Shown: in pieces, positions 17,159-23,406 of the stretch
How the letters are laid out: the number at the start of each line of letters is the position of its first letter
Position numbering within the stretch: the first letter of the stretch is position 1
Source: Lachnospiraceae bacterium
GTDB taxonomy: Bacteria > Bacillota > Clostridia > Lachnospirales > Lachnospiraceae
DNA length: 38,822 nt
Direction: 5' to 3'
Assembly (NCBI GenBank): GCA_017513005.1
Contig: JAFWDM010000113.1
Location: 1-38,822 of the forward strand
Program-made: the position numbers and the translations under genes
The notes under the pieces: model-generated
Seen by the model: only the letters and a program-made list of their open reading frames with translations
The model's database searches: none
What the model was told of the DNA's origin: nothing

Positions 17159-17735
17159 AAAGGGCAACATCCTCCTGCACGCCGGCTCAATGACGGACCG
17201 GATGGGCCTGGTCCTCTCCGGCGGCGTCACGATCGAGAGCAATGACGTGTGGGGAAACTGCACGATACTGAGCCATGTCGGCCCTGCCGACTTCTTTGCG
17301 GAGACCTACGCCATGCTGCCGGACGAGGTCATGCTGGTCGACGTCCGCGCCAGCCAGGACAGCCGGATCCTTTTCCTGAAGATCGGCAGCCTCTTTATGC
17401 GCCCCCCGGAGCCTGCACGGGAAACGGGAAATCCTGAGCAGACAATCCTGTTCAAGCTGACCCGCAACCTGATGATGATCTCCGCCCACAAAAATCTGGC
17501 GCTCTCAGGACGCAGCTTTCACACTGCTCCCAAAAGCGCCAGAGGGCGTATTCTCTCTTATCTGAACTCAGTTTCCCTGCGAGAAAAATCATCGGAATTT
17601 GATATTCCCTTTAACCGGCAGCAGCTGGCGGACTACCTCAACCTCGAACGGACCAACATGTCCAAGGAATTGGGCCGCATGCAGCGGGAAGGGATCCTGA
17701 CCTGCAGAAAAAATCACTTTGTCCTGCATAGTTAA
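17055..17735 (+). CDS. Crp/Fnr-family transcriptional regulator of the hcp locus
   Basis: 226 residues. The N-terminal cyclic-nucleotide-binding-type beta-barrel (about 1-125) contains LVLSGGVTIESNDVWGN and GPADFFAETYAM. A long helix follows, then a winged HTH (about 160-226) with the Crp/Fnr recognition pattern FNRQQLADYLNLERTNMSKELGRM. Homologues next to hcp (HcpR and related) sense nitrosative stress or redox state and activate hcp. The gene is divergent from the hcp operon, and the inverted repeat at 16495-16512 fits its binding mode. The ATG at 17055 follows AGAGGAAA. A longer frame back to 16941 is unlikely because it sits inside the preceding gene. Confidence 0.9.
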   Translation: MNTAFLLKTALFRGMTEQELLLCLKELNAQVKDFEKGNILLHAGSMTDRMGLVLSGGVTIESNDVWGNCTILSHVGPADFFAETYAMLPDEVMLVDVRASQDSRILFLKIGSLFMRPPEPARETGNPEQTILFKLTRNLMMISAHKNLALSGRSFHTAPKSARGRILSYLNSVSLREKSSEFDIPFNRQQLADYLNLERTNMSKELGRMQREGILTCRKNHFVLHS

Positions 17736-17742
17736 AGACGAC

Positions 17743-17796
17743 TGCGTCACCGGGAACTGACGCAATGAGTCACCGGTGACGTACCAGATGACTCAT
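17743..17796. repeat. Nested inverted repeats after the Crp/Fnr gene
   Basis: TGCGTC (17743-17748) pairs with GACGCA (17759-17764). ATGAGTC (17765-17771) pairs with GACTCAT (17790-17796). A 12-bp palindrome GTCACCGGTGAC lies at 17769-17780. The GAGTCA/TGACTC ends resemble the 30-bp palindrome at 20434. No T-run follows. Confidence 0.55.
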
Positions 17797-17872
17797 CGAT
17801 CTGCTGCGTCTACTGTGACTCACGTCCTGGTGACTGGCCCCGCTGCCCCGGCTGCCTGCAAGGAGTACTATA

Positions 17873-18816
17873 ATGATCATCCAGACCGGAAACAGGACCG
17901 ACATCCCGGCCTTTTATGCCGAGTGGTTTGCGAACCGCCTGCGGGAGGGATACGTGATGGCGCGCAATCCCTTTCATCAGGTGTCTGTCACATGTTACAG
18001 GCTTGACCCCTCTGTGGTCGACCTGCTCGTTTTTGCACTAAAAATCCGGAGCCGGCCCTGCGGCACAGAGACCTGTTCCGGGGTCAGAAGCTGCTGAAAT
18101 GCTACCGCCAGTACTGGTTTGTGACCATCACGCCCTACGGAAAGGACATAGAACCCAATGTGCCGGATAAGTCCGCTGTCATAGAGAGTTTCCGCCGTCT
18201 CGCGGACCTGGTCGGCGCAGACCACACCTGTTGGCGCTATGACCCCATCCTGATTGACCGGGTCTGGACGTTCGACCGTCATATCGAGGCTTTTTCCGCC
18301 ATGTGCGAAAAGCTGGACGGCTATACCCATACCTGTATCATCAGCTTCATCGACCTCTATGAAAAGGTCTGGAGAAACTTTCCCAAGGCCCGCATGGTAC
18401 CCTTTGAGACACAGCTGGCTCTGACGAAAGAAATAGTCACCATCGCCGCGCATCACGGCATGGTCGTCAAGCCCTGCGGAGAAGATCCCCGCCTGGCTTT
18501 AGTCGGTGCGGACTGCTCCGGCTGCATCACACAGAAGACCTTCGAGCAGGCAATCGGCGAGAACCTGATCATGCCGCCCAATCCCGGAAACCGCAAAGAA
18601 TGCGCCTGCTACCTGGCCAACGACATAGGCCAGTACAACACCTGCGGCCATCTTTGCCGCTACTGCTACGCCAATGCGGACAGAGAGACCGTTTGCCGAA
18701 ACATGCGCATCCACGATCCATCATCGCCCCTTCTGGTTGGTCATCTCCGGCCGGAGGACCAGGTCCACGAGGCAAAGCAGGTCAGCTGGATCGACCATCA
18801 GCTGAGGCTGTTCTGA
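17873..18816 (+). pseudogene. DUF1848 protein gene with a single frameshift
   Basis: The DUF1848 family begins MIIQTGNRTDIPAFYAEW and ends HEAKQVSWIDHQLRLF, and both are present here. The reading frame breaks at a run of five T (18030-18034). Upstream, frame one reads to SVVDLLVF and then falls into an unrelated tail. Downstream, adding one base gives FCTKNPEPALRHRDLF and then QYWFVTITPYGKDIEPNVPDKS without a break. So one T is missing relative to an intact gene. The ATG at 17873 has AAGGAG eight bases upstream. The C-terminal cysteine motif GADCSGC, CACYLANDIGQYNTCGHLCRYCYAN is intact and looks like a metal-cluster site. Function of DUF1848 is unknown. This could be a true frameshift or a homopolymer sequencing error. 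Confidence 0.85.
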
Positions 18817-18858
18817 ATGAGTCATTGGCTCACGCCCCCATCGACTCACAGACACCAG

Positions 18859-19497
18859 TCAGTCGATCAGCTCCGACGGGCTGCACCAGAGGGCTCCGGA
18901 CAGGGACAATACCGTCTCCGCGGCGGCCCTGCGGAGATCCTTTCTTCCGACCTCATATTCCTGCAGAGTCCTCAGATTGACATTTGCACGCGCGGCAAGC
19001 TCCTTTTGGGACAGGCCAAGCCTTTTCCGGTAGGTCTGCAGGCGCAAGATACTGCCCCTGCGCTGCAGCAGTGCCTCGATCTCATCCACTGCCTTTTCTT
19101 CCGAGGCAGTGTGATAGGCGGGATACATGCGTCGAAGATCCTCCCTTTCTATACAGGCAAGGATCTCCGGGAAGGGTCTGCCACTCCACCATTGGTAATA
19201 GGCCAGAACAAATCCCCTCCAGTATGCATCACCTGTGTCATACCGGATGATCGGAGGAACCTCTGTCCCTCTTCCCTCCCGGCTCTCATCGATCAGACGG
19301 CGGCAGAGTTCTGTTCCGGACAGACCGCATATGACCCGCGGGTCTCCTTTTTCCCATCGCCCTGCATACCCGGTCAGGATAAACATCCTCAGAAGAAGAT
19401 CCTGATCCAGCCCGCAGGCTTCTTCCCCGTATTCTATCATTTCCCCCATATTTCTCATGGCATCATCCAGATAAATCTCAGAATATGCTCTCCTCAT
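18859..19497 (-). CDS. HTH protein A, probable antitoxin partner of DUF3990 protein A
   Basis: 212 residues. The N-terminal part (about 30-75) reads LLLRMFILTGYAGRWEKGDPRVICGLSGTEL, a DUF3791-like pattern often seen beside DUF3990 proteins in gut Clostridia. A central motif, YWRGFVLAYYQWWSGRPF, is shared with HTH protein B. The C-terminal part (about 150-205) is an XRE-type helix-turn-helix, RLQTYRKRLGLSQKELAARA. It resembles an antitoxin that neutralises through its N-terminal part and represses through its HTH; this is an inference. The ATG at 19497 has GGAGG seven bases upstream. It follows the DUF3990 protein A gene by 106 bp, and both are minus-strand. Its counterpart at 20466 has the same length and layout. 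Confidence 0.8.
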   Translation of the reverse strand: MRRAYSEIYLDDAMRNMGEMIEYGEEACGLDQDLLLRMFILTGYAGRWEKGDPRVICGLSGTELCRRLIDESREGRGTEVPPIIRYDTGDAYWRGFVLAYYQWWSGRPFPEILACIEREDLRRMYPAYHTASEEKAVDEIEALLQRRGSILRLQTYRKRLGLSQKELAARANVNLRTLQEYEVGRKDLRRAAAETVLSLSGALWCSPSELID

Positions 19498-19603
19498 AAA
19501 GAAGCCTCCATCTTATATAAAATGTCATGTGCTTCAGGGATATCCGTCCCTCACCGTCCATTCGTTCAACAGATCCGGGGCCGCCTGTCGTTGAAACTGT
19601 TTT

Positions 19604-20326
19604 TCAGGATTTTCTCATCAGATCGCTGAGATATAAACCTCCCTCCATATCCTCCTCGAGCATACTGCGAAACTTTTGCCTGGCAGCCTGATCCCGCTGC
19701 ATCCTCCTGGGATAACAGAACCTGCCATCTACTGAAACCGCCTCACAAAAGTGTATCCGTTCAAACATACGGGAACTCTTTATCACATACTGAAGTCCCA
19801 GATCACCCAGACGCATCGCCGCGGACAACTGACCAACAGTCAGCGTATTGCTCAAAAAGGCCCGCGCATAGGAGAAATAAGAATCATCCGCCCTGTATCC
19901 GATCAGGTAATCATAACCCGAAATATCAGGAAGAAAATGTGAGAGCAGATAATCCTTCCCTCTTTTTTCCAACGGACTCCCGAGACGGACTGACCTGTTG
20001 TCCAGAAGAACAGCCATCCACTGCAGCACAAGTCTCTCCTCTGCAGAAAAGCCGCTTTTTTCCTCCGGTATTTGCTGCGCAGGCAGCTTCTCAGAGGAAA
20101 CAACATCCTTCTCCGGCATTTGTTGAAGATCCAAAAAACTCATTCCGGCTTCTTCCACCTCATAGCAGTTTACAAAGCCTCCGCGCTCATCAGCAGCAGC
20201 CCATTCTTTCGCAAGCTCGATGTCTTCTGTGCAGTAAAATCCAATCCCGTAATCATTGTCTTTTCTGCCTGCGCCATACCGGGGCTGCTCTATGATTTTT
20301 ACAGAACCGTGATAAATCTTCCTCAT
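19604..20326 (-). CDS. DUF3990 protein A, putative ADP-ribosyltransferase-like toxin
   Basis: 240 residues. The start MRKIYHGSVKIIEQPRYG, then NDYGIGFYCTEDIELAKEWA, then YLIGYRADDSYFSYARAFL and QLSAAMRLGDLGLQYV are the DUF3990 pattern. The family is thought to have an ADP-ribosyltransferase-like fold, with YHG and GFYCT as its first two motifs; no enzymatic activity is shown here. Compared with DUF3990 protein B it has an extra segment of about 27 residues near residue 80. The ATG at 20326 has a weak AAAGG site. It has its own promoter (20388-20416) and a 20-bp palindrome directly after the predicted start site. It precedes HTH protein A, toxin first and antitoxin second. Confidence 0.82.
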   Translation of the reverse strand: MRKIYHGSVKIIEQPRYGAGRKDNDYGIGFYCTEDIELAKEWAAADERGGFVNCYEVEEAGMSFLDLQQMPEKDVVSSEKLPAQQIPEEKSGFSAEERLVLQWMAVLLDNRSVRLGSPLEKRGKDYLLSHFLPDISGYDYLIGYRADDSYFSYARAFLSNTLTVGQLSAAMRLGDLGLQYVIKSSRMFERIHFCEAVSVDGRFCYPRRMQRDQAARQKFRSMLEEDMEGGLYLSDLMRKS

Positions 20327-20360
20327 TGAAAGCCGCCTTTCTGCTACAAAAATCTGTTAT

Positions 20361-20380
20361 ACTACGTCTGCAGACGTAGT
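20361..20380. promoter_or_regulatory. Perfect 20-bp palindromic operator candidate of module A
   Basis: ACTACGTCTGCAGACGTAGT equals its own reverse complement. It occupies positions about +1 to +20 of the predicted module A transcript. A dimeric HTH protein bound here would block transcription, which is usual for toxin-antitoxin autoregulation. Confidence 0.65.
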
Positions 20381-20387
20381 TTATGAA

Positions 20388-20416
20388 ATTATACATCTCC
20401 AGCCGCCAGGATGCAA
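20388..20416 (-). promoter_or_regulatory. Promoter of DUF3990/HTH module A
   Basis: On the minus strand, TTGCAT (20416-20411), a 17-base spacer and TATAAT (20393-20388). The predicted start is near 20381. The spacer and -10 region CTGGAGATGTATAATT is almost identical to module B's CTGGAGGTGTATAATT. Confidence 0.75.
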
Positions 20417-20433
20417 GGACGACAGGCCGGGAA

Positions 20434-20463
20434 TGAGTCAGTGGGGACGTCCCCACTGACTCA
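20434..20463. repeat. Perfect 30-bp palindrome (REP-like)
   Basis: TGAGTCAGTGGGGAC is followed at once by its reverse complement. It lies two bases after the stop of HTH protein B and just before the module A promoter. It could insulate the two modules as a hairpin. Similar GAGTCA/TGACTC ends occur at 17765-17796, at 18817-18824 and near 21945. Confidence 0.75.
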
Positions 20464-20465
20464 CG

Positions 20466-21104
20466 TCAAAATTCCATCAAATCCTCCCTTGAACAGTGCA
20501 GGGCTCTTGCCAGCAGCCAGATCGTCTTCGTCTGTGCTTTGTTCAGATCCTTCTGCCTCTGTTCGTAGTGCTGGATCATCCTGACCGAGACACCGCTCTC
20601 CTGCGCAAGCTCCGCCTGACTGAATCCCCTGCGTTCCCGGTACATTCTCAGCCGTGTCATCATCTCCTTCCGTCGCCTGATCGCGTCTGCCGCGTCCGCG
20701 AACTGCAGGGGATCCATCTCATGATAAGGGGAATACATATCCCGCACCTGTTCCGCTGTCAGAAATCCGCTGATCCTCCTGAAGCTCTGTCCGGAATACC
20801 ACTGATACCAGGCCAGGATCCAGCCGGTCCAGTAGGTCGGGTCTTTTTCCAGTCGAAAGGTCGGCTCCTCCTGAGGCCACTCGCCGGTCAGCCTCCACAC
20901 GACCTCCCGGGCGACCTCTATCCCTGACATCCCGACCAGAAATCTGAAATCTCCCTTTCCAAAGAGGTCTGCGACACCGGAGATCAGAAACATATCCCAG
21001 AATTCGTTCAGTTCTATATACAGGTCTTCCACCGCATAGCGCAGCATCTGCGCAAGAGCCGTCTGTGCTTTAGGCGTATATATTTCATCATAAGAATGAA
21101 TCAT
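20466..21104 (-). CDS. HTH protein B, probable antitoxin partner of DUF3990 protein B
   Basis: 212 residues, the same length and layout as HTH protein A. The N-terminal part reads FLISGVADLFGKGDFRFLVGMSGIEV, with the central motif YWTGWILAWYQWYSGQSF. The C-terminal XRE helix-turn-helix is RLRMYRERRGFSQAELAQESGVSVRMIQHYE. Apart from these motifs the two proteins are clearly diverged, so the duplication is old or the modules arrived separately. The ATG at 21104 has GGGAGG six bases upstream. It lies 69 bp after the DUF3990 protein B gene. The 30-bp palindrome lies two bases beyond its stop. Confidence 0.8.
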   Translation of the reverse strand: MIHSYDEIYTPKAQTALAQMLRYAVEDLYIELNEFWDMFLISGVADLFGKGDFRFLVGMSGIEVAREVVWRLTGEWPQEEPTFRLEKDPTYWTGWILAWYQWYSGQSFRRISGFLTAEQVRDMYSPYHEMDPLQFADAADAIRRRKEMMTRLRMYRERRGFSQAELAQESGVSVRMIQHYEQRQKDLNKAQTKTIWLLARALHCSREDLMEF

Positions 21105-21173
21105 GGCCTGCCTCCCAATCTATATCGTGTCTATCCATCCCTTCCATGACTGTGCGCCACAGCCGACGTATGA

Positions 21174-21848
21174 TCAAACCAGGCGGGGATCATCCGGTTT
21201 GATCCCCTCATCCAGTATTGTCACGGCGTAAAGTTCTCCCCTTCGATACCGCATTCTGTCGGAATGCAGGTATTGTGCCCGCGCGCGCCTGTCGCGCTCC
21301 GTTTTTTTCAGGAGCCAGTCGCTTCGGAGGGCCTCCTCGCAGCCCGTATAGCGAATGGCCGAAAAGGCGGCAGGACTGACCAGGACGATCTGCTCACCGA
21401 GTTCTCCCAGATACATGGCCCGTCTCAGCTGCTGATAAGAAATCGCCCCGCTCAGAAAATCCTGGGCGAAAGAAAAATAACTGTCGTCCGCCCGATAGCC
21501 GACGATCAGGTCATAGGGAGCAGTATCAATACTGAAGTGCTCCGACAAATATCGGGAGACTTCTGCGGCAAGGGGCGTATCCATGTTAAAGGTCCTGTTC
21601 CGGATCAAAACCGTGAGCCAGGTGAGAATAGAGTAGTCCTGATTGAGATTCAGGATCTTCAGCCCCTCCAGATCGAGCTCATAACGGTTGGCATATCCGT
21701 CATGCTCCTCTGACACAGCCCATTCTTTAGCCATTTCACTGCTCTCTGTGCAGTAAAAACCATATCCATAATCATTGTGAGGCTTACCCCCGCGATATTT
21801 CGGCTTTTTAATAATATGGTCGGATCCATGGTAGATTGTTTTCTTCAT
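21174..21848 (-). CDS. DUF3990 protein B, putative ADP-ribosyltransferase-like toxin
   Basis: 224 residues. It shares with DUF3990 protein A the motifs TIYHGSDHIIKKPKY, NDYGYGFYCTESSEMAKEWA, YDLIVGYRADDSYFSFAQDFL and QLRRAMYLGELGEQIV. It lacks the extra segment of protein A. The C-terminus is basic with a short REGELYAVTILDEG-like tail instead of protein A's acidic end. The ATG at 21848 has GGAGAG upstream. A longer frame to 22136 crosses the promoter and a REP-like repeat and is rejected. The promoter with an overlapping palindrome lies at 21895-21924. Family assignment is good; toxin activity is an inference from the paired HTH gene. Confidence 0.82.
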   Translation of the reverse strand: MKKTIYHGSDHIIKKPKYRGGKPHNDYGYGFYCTESSEMAKEWAVSEEHDGYANRYELDLEGLKILNLNQDYSILTWLTVLIRNRTFNMDTPLAAEVSRYLSEHFSIDTAPYDLIVGYRADDSYFSFAQDFLSGAISYQQLRRAMYLGELGEQIVLVSPAAFSAIRYTGCEEALRSDWLLKKTERDRRARAQYLHSDRMRYRRGELYAVTILDEGIKPDDPRLV

Positions 21849-21894
21849 TCCAGTCTCTCTCCGCGATATACTCAGGTCGTGAGTTGTTATCCCA

Positions 21895-21924
21895 ATTATA
21901 CACCTCCAGGTGTATAAAAGGCAA
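21895..21924 (-). promoter_or_regulatory. Promoter and overlapping palindromic operator of module B
   Basis: On the minus strand, TTGCCT (21924-21919), an 18-base spacer and TATAAT (21900-21895). An inverted repeat, TTATACACCT and its complement around a two-base centre, covers 21896-21917, so it spans the spacer and -10. A bound dimer would exclude RNA polymerase. This operator differs from that of module A. Confidence 0.7.
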
Positions 21925-21970
21925 CTGCAGCGAAGTGGAATATGTGACTCACTCAACAGCTCATCCGGCC

Positions 21971-22131
21971 TCAGCTCTCCTCCAGGCAGATCAGTTCCAT
22001 CTCCATGGGCTGGAGGTCGATGTCCAGGCGATAGCGTGTGATGCGCCAGGAACCGGACGGTAGGCCGTTCAGATGAAGATACAGCTTCCTCTCCCGGCAA
22101 CACAGACCTTTCCCGCCATAGCAGAAATGCT
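21971..22131 (-). pseudogene. Possible C-terminal gene remnant
   Basis: A minus-strand frame reading KLYLHLNGLPSGSWRITRYR and then LDIDLQPMEMELICLEES ends at a TGA at 21971. It looks like a real beta-rich protein end; similar phrases occur near the C-termini of some glycoside hydrolases, but I cannot name the family. It has no start and runs into a REP-like element upstream. It is probably a decayed fragment. Rest of 21930-22274: two REP-like elements and one terminator. Confidence 0.3.
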
Positions 22132-22158
22132 GACAAAAAGAACCGTCCCCTTTGACAT
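22132..22158. repeat. REP-like element, copy 1
   Basis: TGACAAAAAGAACCGTCCCC followed by TTTGACA. It matches copy 2 at 22273-22299 except for one base in the left arm. Elements with GGGGACGGTTCTTTTTGACA are common in Clostridia genomes, as far as I recall. Confidence 0.75.
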
Positions 22159-22208
22159 CATGACCGGTCTTTCATCGGCAAGAACTGTGCCATGCCCGGC
22201 GCACCTCC

Positions 22209-22248
22209 AAAAATCGCCCCTGTTCGAGAGAACAGGGACGCTTTTTTT
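22209..22248 (-). terminator. Bidirectional intrinsic terminator downstream of comB
   Basis: CCCTGTTC-gaga-GAACAGGG (22218-22237) is an 8-bp perfect stem. On the plus strand a run of seven T follows (22242-22248). On the minus strand five T follow (22213-22209). It lies about 40 bp after the ComB-family gene and most likely ends its transcript. Confidence 0.75.
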
Positions 22249-22272
22249 ACAGGATCAACGAATCAACAAATG

Positions 22273-22299
22273 TGTCAAAAAGAACCGTCCCCTTTGACA
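22273..22299. repeat. REP-like element, copy 2
   Basis: TGTCAAA and TTTGACA arms around AAGAACCGTCCCC. It overlaps the end of the ComB-family gene: the last seven codons (VKGDGSF) and the stop come from this element. Confidence 0.8.
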
Positions 22300-23210
22300 C
22301 CCTCAGTCAGAACCGGTTCTGTATACAGGATGTTCTTTTCATCCCGGCCGACACGGAGCACAAAATCAAAGAGGTCACAGGCGGTGCACAGGAAGAAGTC
22401 TTCGCGCGGGTAAACCTCCTGCCATTCCGGATCCGGTGTAAAGAAAACTTCGCCACCGTCTGTCAGCAGTGCGTCGGCGACCAGCTGGATCTGGTCGGAG
22501 GTGAAATGTCTGGTGCGGAAGAGCCTGGGCAGGGCATCATCTCCCGAAATCGTACTGCCGGTCAGGAGTGATTCAATATACTTTGCGCAGAGCGTATCTT
22601 CTTTGGCATTTTCCAGGCCGTCCTTTCCGATTGCAGCCAGAGAGACATCCCCCGGATTTCTGGCAAGGATATATTTTGCCGCAGCTTCCGCGTTGACCAG
22701 ACCGGCGGTGACGATCTCCTCTGCTCCTGCCGCCTCGGCTGTCCGGATCCCCGCGGCCCCGATGCCGGTCACGTGAATGATGTCTTTTCCGGAGAAAAGA
22801 CCGGGCACAGCAGCGCATCCGGGCGTGCCGTCAAAGCCCTTGTGCCTGCGGGGGAGGAAGGGGCCTTCCGGGCCGACGGCGAGTCCTTCGAGGATCTGGT
22901 CTGCCGGAAAGATGTCAGGTGTGCCGTCATATTGTCTGCCGGCGACTTCGCCCGCACCGGTCTGCCAAGGGGAATCGCCGAAGCTGCATCCCTCGGCCCT
23001 TGCATCTCCCTCTTCACCGATCAGTATACAGCCCGGATGCGCGGCCGCCAGGGCACGGGCTTCCTCCATGTCCCCGACAGGGTAGATCCTCCGTGCTCCC
23101 GCTGCAAACAGATAGCATTCCAGCGAAAAGCCCCGGAACACATCGATCAGAATAACGAGCCCTTTGGCTTCCTTCGTACCTTCGATCGTCTTTACTATTC
23201 GAATATTCAT
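22275..23210 (-). CDS. 2-phosphosulfolactate phosphatase (ComB) family protein
   Basis: 311 residues. ComB-family landmarks are LVILIDVFRGFSLE near 18-31 (the family has DVxRATS), FAAGARRIYPVGDMEEA, LIGEEGDARAEGCSFGDSP (70-81) and IIHVTGIGAAGI (144-155). The enzyme class hydrolyses 2-phospho-3-sulfolactate in coenzyme M synthesis, but bacterial relatives without that pathway are common and their substrate is unknown. No other coenzyme M gene is seen here. About 50 residues between 83 and 138 look like an insertion relative to the usual family length of roughly 240. The ATG at 23210 begins the conserved NIRIVK; an upstream GTG at 23273 lacks conservation. Its last seven residues and stop codon are encoded by a REP-like element. 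Confidence 0.75.
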   Translation of the reverse strand: MNIRIVKTIEGTKEAKGLVILIDVFRGFSLECYLFAAGARRIYPVGDMEEARALAAAHPGCILIGEEGDARAEGCSFGDSPWQTGAGEVAGRQYDGTPDIFPADQILEGLAVGPEGPFLPRRHKGFDGTPGCAAVPGLFSGKDIIHVTGIGAAGIRTAEAAGAEEIVTAGLVNAEAAAKYILARNPGDVSLAAIGKDGLENAKEDTLCAKYIESLLTGSTISGDDALPRLFRTRHFTSDQIQLVADALLTDGGEVFFTPDPEWQEVYPREDFFLCTACDLFDFVLRVGRDEKNILYTEPVLTEGVKGDGSF

Positions 23211-23406
23211 ACAGTACACCTGTTCAATAGAAAGCCCGAACAGCACTGCCGGCATGCATGCAGACCTGTACACCCTGTACAGAGATACAGCCGCCCCGTG
23301 CCTGATCGGATATTTTTACACAACACACATGGGAAACAGGGGACGATCCCCCGATTCATTTACCTGCGGAAAAGGGACCGGCACCTTCACACTTTCAGCT
23401 GCAGGC

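Noticed and set aside
21849-22136. N-terminal extension of the DUF3990 protein B frame
   Set aside because: It covers a promoter, an operator and part of a REP-like element. DUF3990 homology begins at the ATG at 21848, which has a ribosome binding site.
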